From Candidatus Peribacteria bacterium (GTDB taxonomy: Bacteria; Patescibacteriota; Gracilibacteria; Peribacterales; Peribacteraceae), in NCBI GenBank assembly GCA_903854455.1, contig CAINWJ010000089.1, positions 1 to 5,740 on the forward strand: a DNA stretch of 5,740 nt. The letters run 5' to 3'. This document shows, piece by piece, positions 4,754 through 5,740 of this stretch. The translations under genes and the position numbers were made by a program. The notes beneath the pieces are model-generated. The model was not told the DNA's origin and did no database searches. It saw only the letters and a list, made by a program, of their open reading frames with translations. Position 1 is the first letter of the stretch; every line of letters starts with the position of its first letter.

Positions 4754-5740
4754 ATGCCCCGTATCGCCCTCATCGCCGGTGCCGGTCCCGCTGGACTGAC
4801 GGCAGCCTATGAGCTGCTCAAGCGTACGGACATCATTCCGATCGTTTGCGAGGAAACCGACATGATCGGCGGCATCGCGCAGACGTTCAATTACAAAGGC
4901 AACCGCATCGACATCGGCGGTCACCGGTTCTTCAGTAAGAGCGACCGCGTCCAGAACTGGTGGTTCAACATTCTGCCGCGTCAGGGCAAGCCTGCAGCAG
5001 ACACGGTCGAGAAAAAACATGACATCGAGTATGCGACGGAGGCGATCGTGGAATACTTATGCAAAAAATGCATGCCGGCTGACCAGCGACCAGCGACCAG
5101 CGACCAGCGACCAGCTCAGTATCCATCAATCCGACGCCCGGCCCCGGACCCTGAATCAACAGATCTTGTGATGCTCCAGCGTCCGCGCATCTCCCGCATC
5201 TTCTACAAGCGCTTCTTCTTCCCGTACCCCATCGGCATCACGATCCTGGTTGCGAAGAGATTGGGATTCATCAACACGTTCCTGATCGGATGCTCATACA
5301 TCTGGCGACAAATCTTTCCGCTGAAAGATGAGACATTCCTGGATGCGTTCTACCGGAATCGTTTCGGCGACCGCCTGTACCGGACGTTTTTCGAGAAGTA
5401 TACGGAGAAGGTCTGGGGTGTTCCCGTTTCCCAGATTCGATCTGATTGGGGTGCGCAACGCGTGAAGGGATTGTCACTCCGGAGAGCCATTACGCACGCA
5501 GTGCAGGATCTCTTCTCCAGCGACTTCAAGAAGCATCAGAAAGAGCGTGAGACGAGCCTCATCACGCGGTTCTGGTACCCCAAGTTCGGTCCGGGACAGA
5601 TGTGGGAGGAAGTGGCACGTCAGATTCAGTGTTGCGGCGGACAAGTCAGAATGAAAACGCGGGTGGACAATGTCCGGCTGGAGAATGGGAAGATCACGTC
5701 CGTGATGCTGGAGAACACGGAAACCGGCATGACCGAGCAG
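4754..5740 (+). CDS. FAD/NAD(P)-dependent oxidoreductase, UDP-galactopyranose-mutase/HemY-like, C-terminus missing
   Basis: 329 codons from the ATG at 4754, open at the right edge; relatives I recall are around 500 residues. IALIAGAGPAGLTAAYEL (4-21) is the N-terminal dinucleotide-binding motif for FAD, followed by the acidic ribose-binding position (E33/E34) and GG (39-40). DIGGHRFFSKSD (53-64) is typical of UDP-galactopyranose-mutase-like and protoporphyrinogen-oxidase-like flavoproteins found in polysaccharide loci. Other conserved blocks are PDPESTD (131-137), RPRISRIFY (143-151), YTEKVWGVP (216-224), WGAQRVKGLSL (232-242) and YPKFGPGQMWE (275-285). The stretch between LPRQG (74-78) and PDPE (131) is about 52 residues, where I expect roughly 20. 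It includes the peptide from a five-copy heptamer repeat. The downstream frame remains fully family-like, so the gene appears intact. No Shine-Dalgarno is visible before the ATG. The reaction, redox or redox-neutral sugar isomerisation, is not determined. Confidence 0.88.
   Translation, partial: MPRIALIAGAGPAGLTAAYELLKRTDIIPIVCEETDMIGGIAQTFNYKGNRIDIGGHRFFSKSDRVQNWWFNILPRQGKPAADTVEKKHDIEYATEAIVEYLCKKCMPADQRPATSDQRPAQYPSIRRPAPDPESTDLVMLQRPRISRIFYKRFFFPYPIGITILVAKRLGFINTFLIGCSYIWRQIFPLKDETFLDAFYRNRFGDRLYRTFFEKYTEKVWGVPVSQIRSDWGAQRVKGLSLRRAITHAVQDLFSSDFKKHQKERETSLITRFWYPKFGPGQMWEEVARQIQCCGGQVRMKTRVDNVRLENGKITSVMLENTETGMTEQ
5081..5115 (+). repeat. Perfect five-copy heptamer (GACCAGC) inside the oxidoreductase gene
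   Basis: GACCAGC is repeated exactly five times with no mismatch. Since 21 nt make seven codons, it encodes the heptapeptide DQRPATS followed by DQRPA (residues 110-121). The concatenated repeat has no stop codon in any frame, so adding or losing units would change the frame only downstream; copy numbers differing by three keep the frame. It sits in a variable loop of the protein. Confidence 0.95.

Noticed and set aside
5059..5073. ATGCA-AAAAA-TGCAT dyad in the oxidoreductase gene
   Set aside because: A 5-bp dyad inside a coding region is easily due to chance and has no positional logic.
5081..5115. CRISPR array or direct-repeat locus
   Set aside because: The repeats are 7 bp, contiguous and without spacers, and lie within a coding frame.

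Overview
The window is a piece of a cell-surface polysaccharide (O-antigen, capsule or glycan) locus with six protein genes in two divergent groups. No RNA genes, CRISPR arrays, insertion-sequence transposases or integrases are visible. Protein style suggests an uncultivated bacterium, possibly a Candidate Phyla Radiation lineage such as Peregrinibacteria or Peribacteria: the UDP-GlcNAc 2-epimerase subtype with a PEQFNTR block, the O-antigen-ligase-like N-terminus, starts without clear Shine-Dalgarno sites, and abundant tiny tandem repeats. That placement is an inference from memory of such proteins and has not been tested.

Leftward group (minus strand, read from about 2930 down to 1): a multi-membrane-spanning GT87-type (GT-C) glycosyltransferase (2925-1591); a UDP-N-acetylglucosamine 2-epimerase (1631-282) whose start overlaps the glycosyltransferase end by 41 nt; and the N-terminus of a membrane protein resembling O-antigen ligase/polymerase (217-1), cut by the window edge. 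Rightward group (plus strand): an SDR-type NAD-dependent sugar epimerase/dehydratase (3169-4110), a GtrA-family four-helix membrane protein (4157-4645), and an FAD-dependent oxidoreductase of the UDP-galactopyranose-mutase/protoporphyrinogen-oxidase-like type (4754 to beyond 5740). A 243-nt divergent promoter region (2926-3168) separates the groups.

A plausible division of labour is that the epimerases and the oxidoreductase make or modify nucleotide-linked or lipid-linked sugars, GtrA moves a polyprenyl-phosphate-linked sugar across the membrane, GT87 transfers a sugar from a polyprenyl-phosphate donor on the outer face, and the O-antigen-ligase-like protein polymerises or ligates the glycan. 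The roles come from family knowledge; the specific sugars are not readable.

The most unusual aspect is the density of short tandem repeats with 6-, 7- and 8-bp units, found at three of the four gene junctions outside the promoter region and inside three reading frames. A G-rich hexamer element (unit GGGTCA / CCCTGA, about 32-39 bp) occurs three times: once in frame in the 2-epimerase as a Gly-Ser insert, and twice in inverted orientation between GtrA and the oxidoreductase. A perfect five-copy heptamer (GACCAGC) lies inside the oxidoreductase and changes the reading frame when its copy number changes. These repeats look like a family of expanding or moving mini-elements tolerated in variable protein loops, and are the best candidate here for something undescribed.
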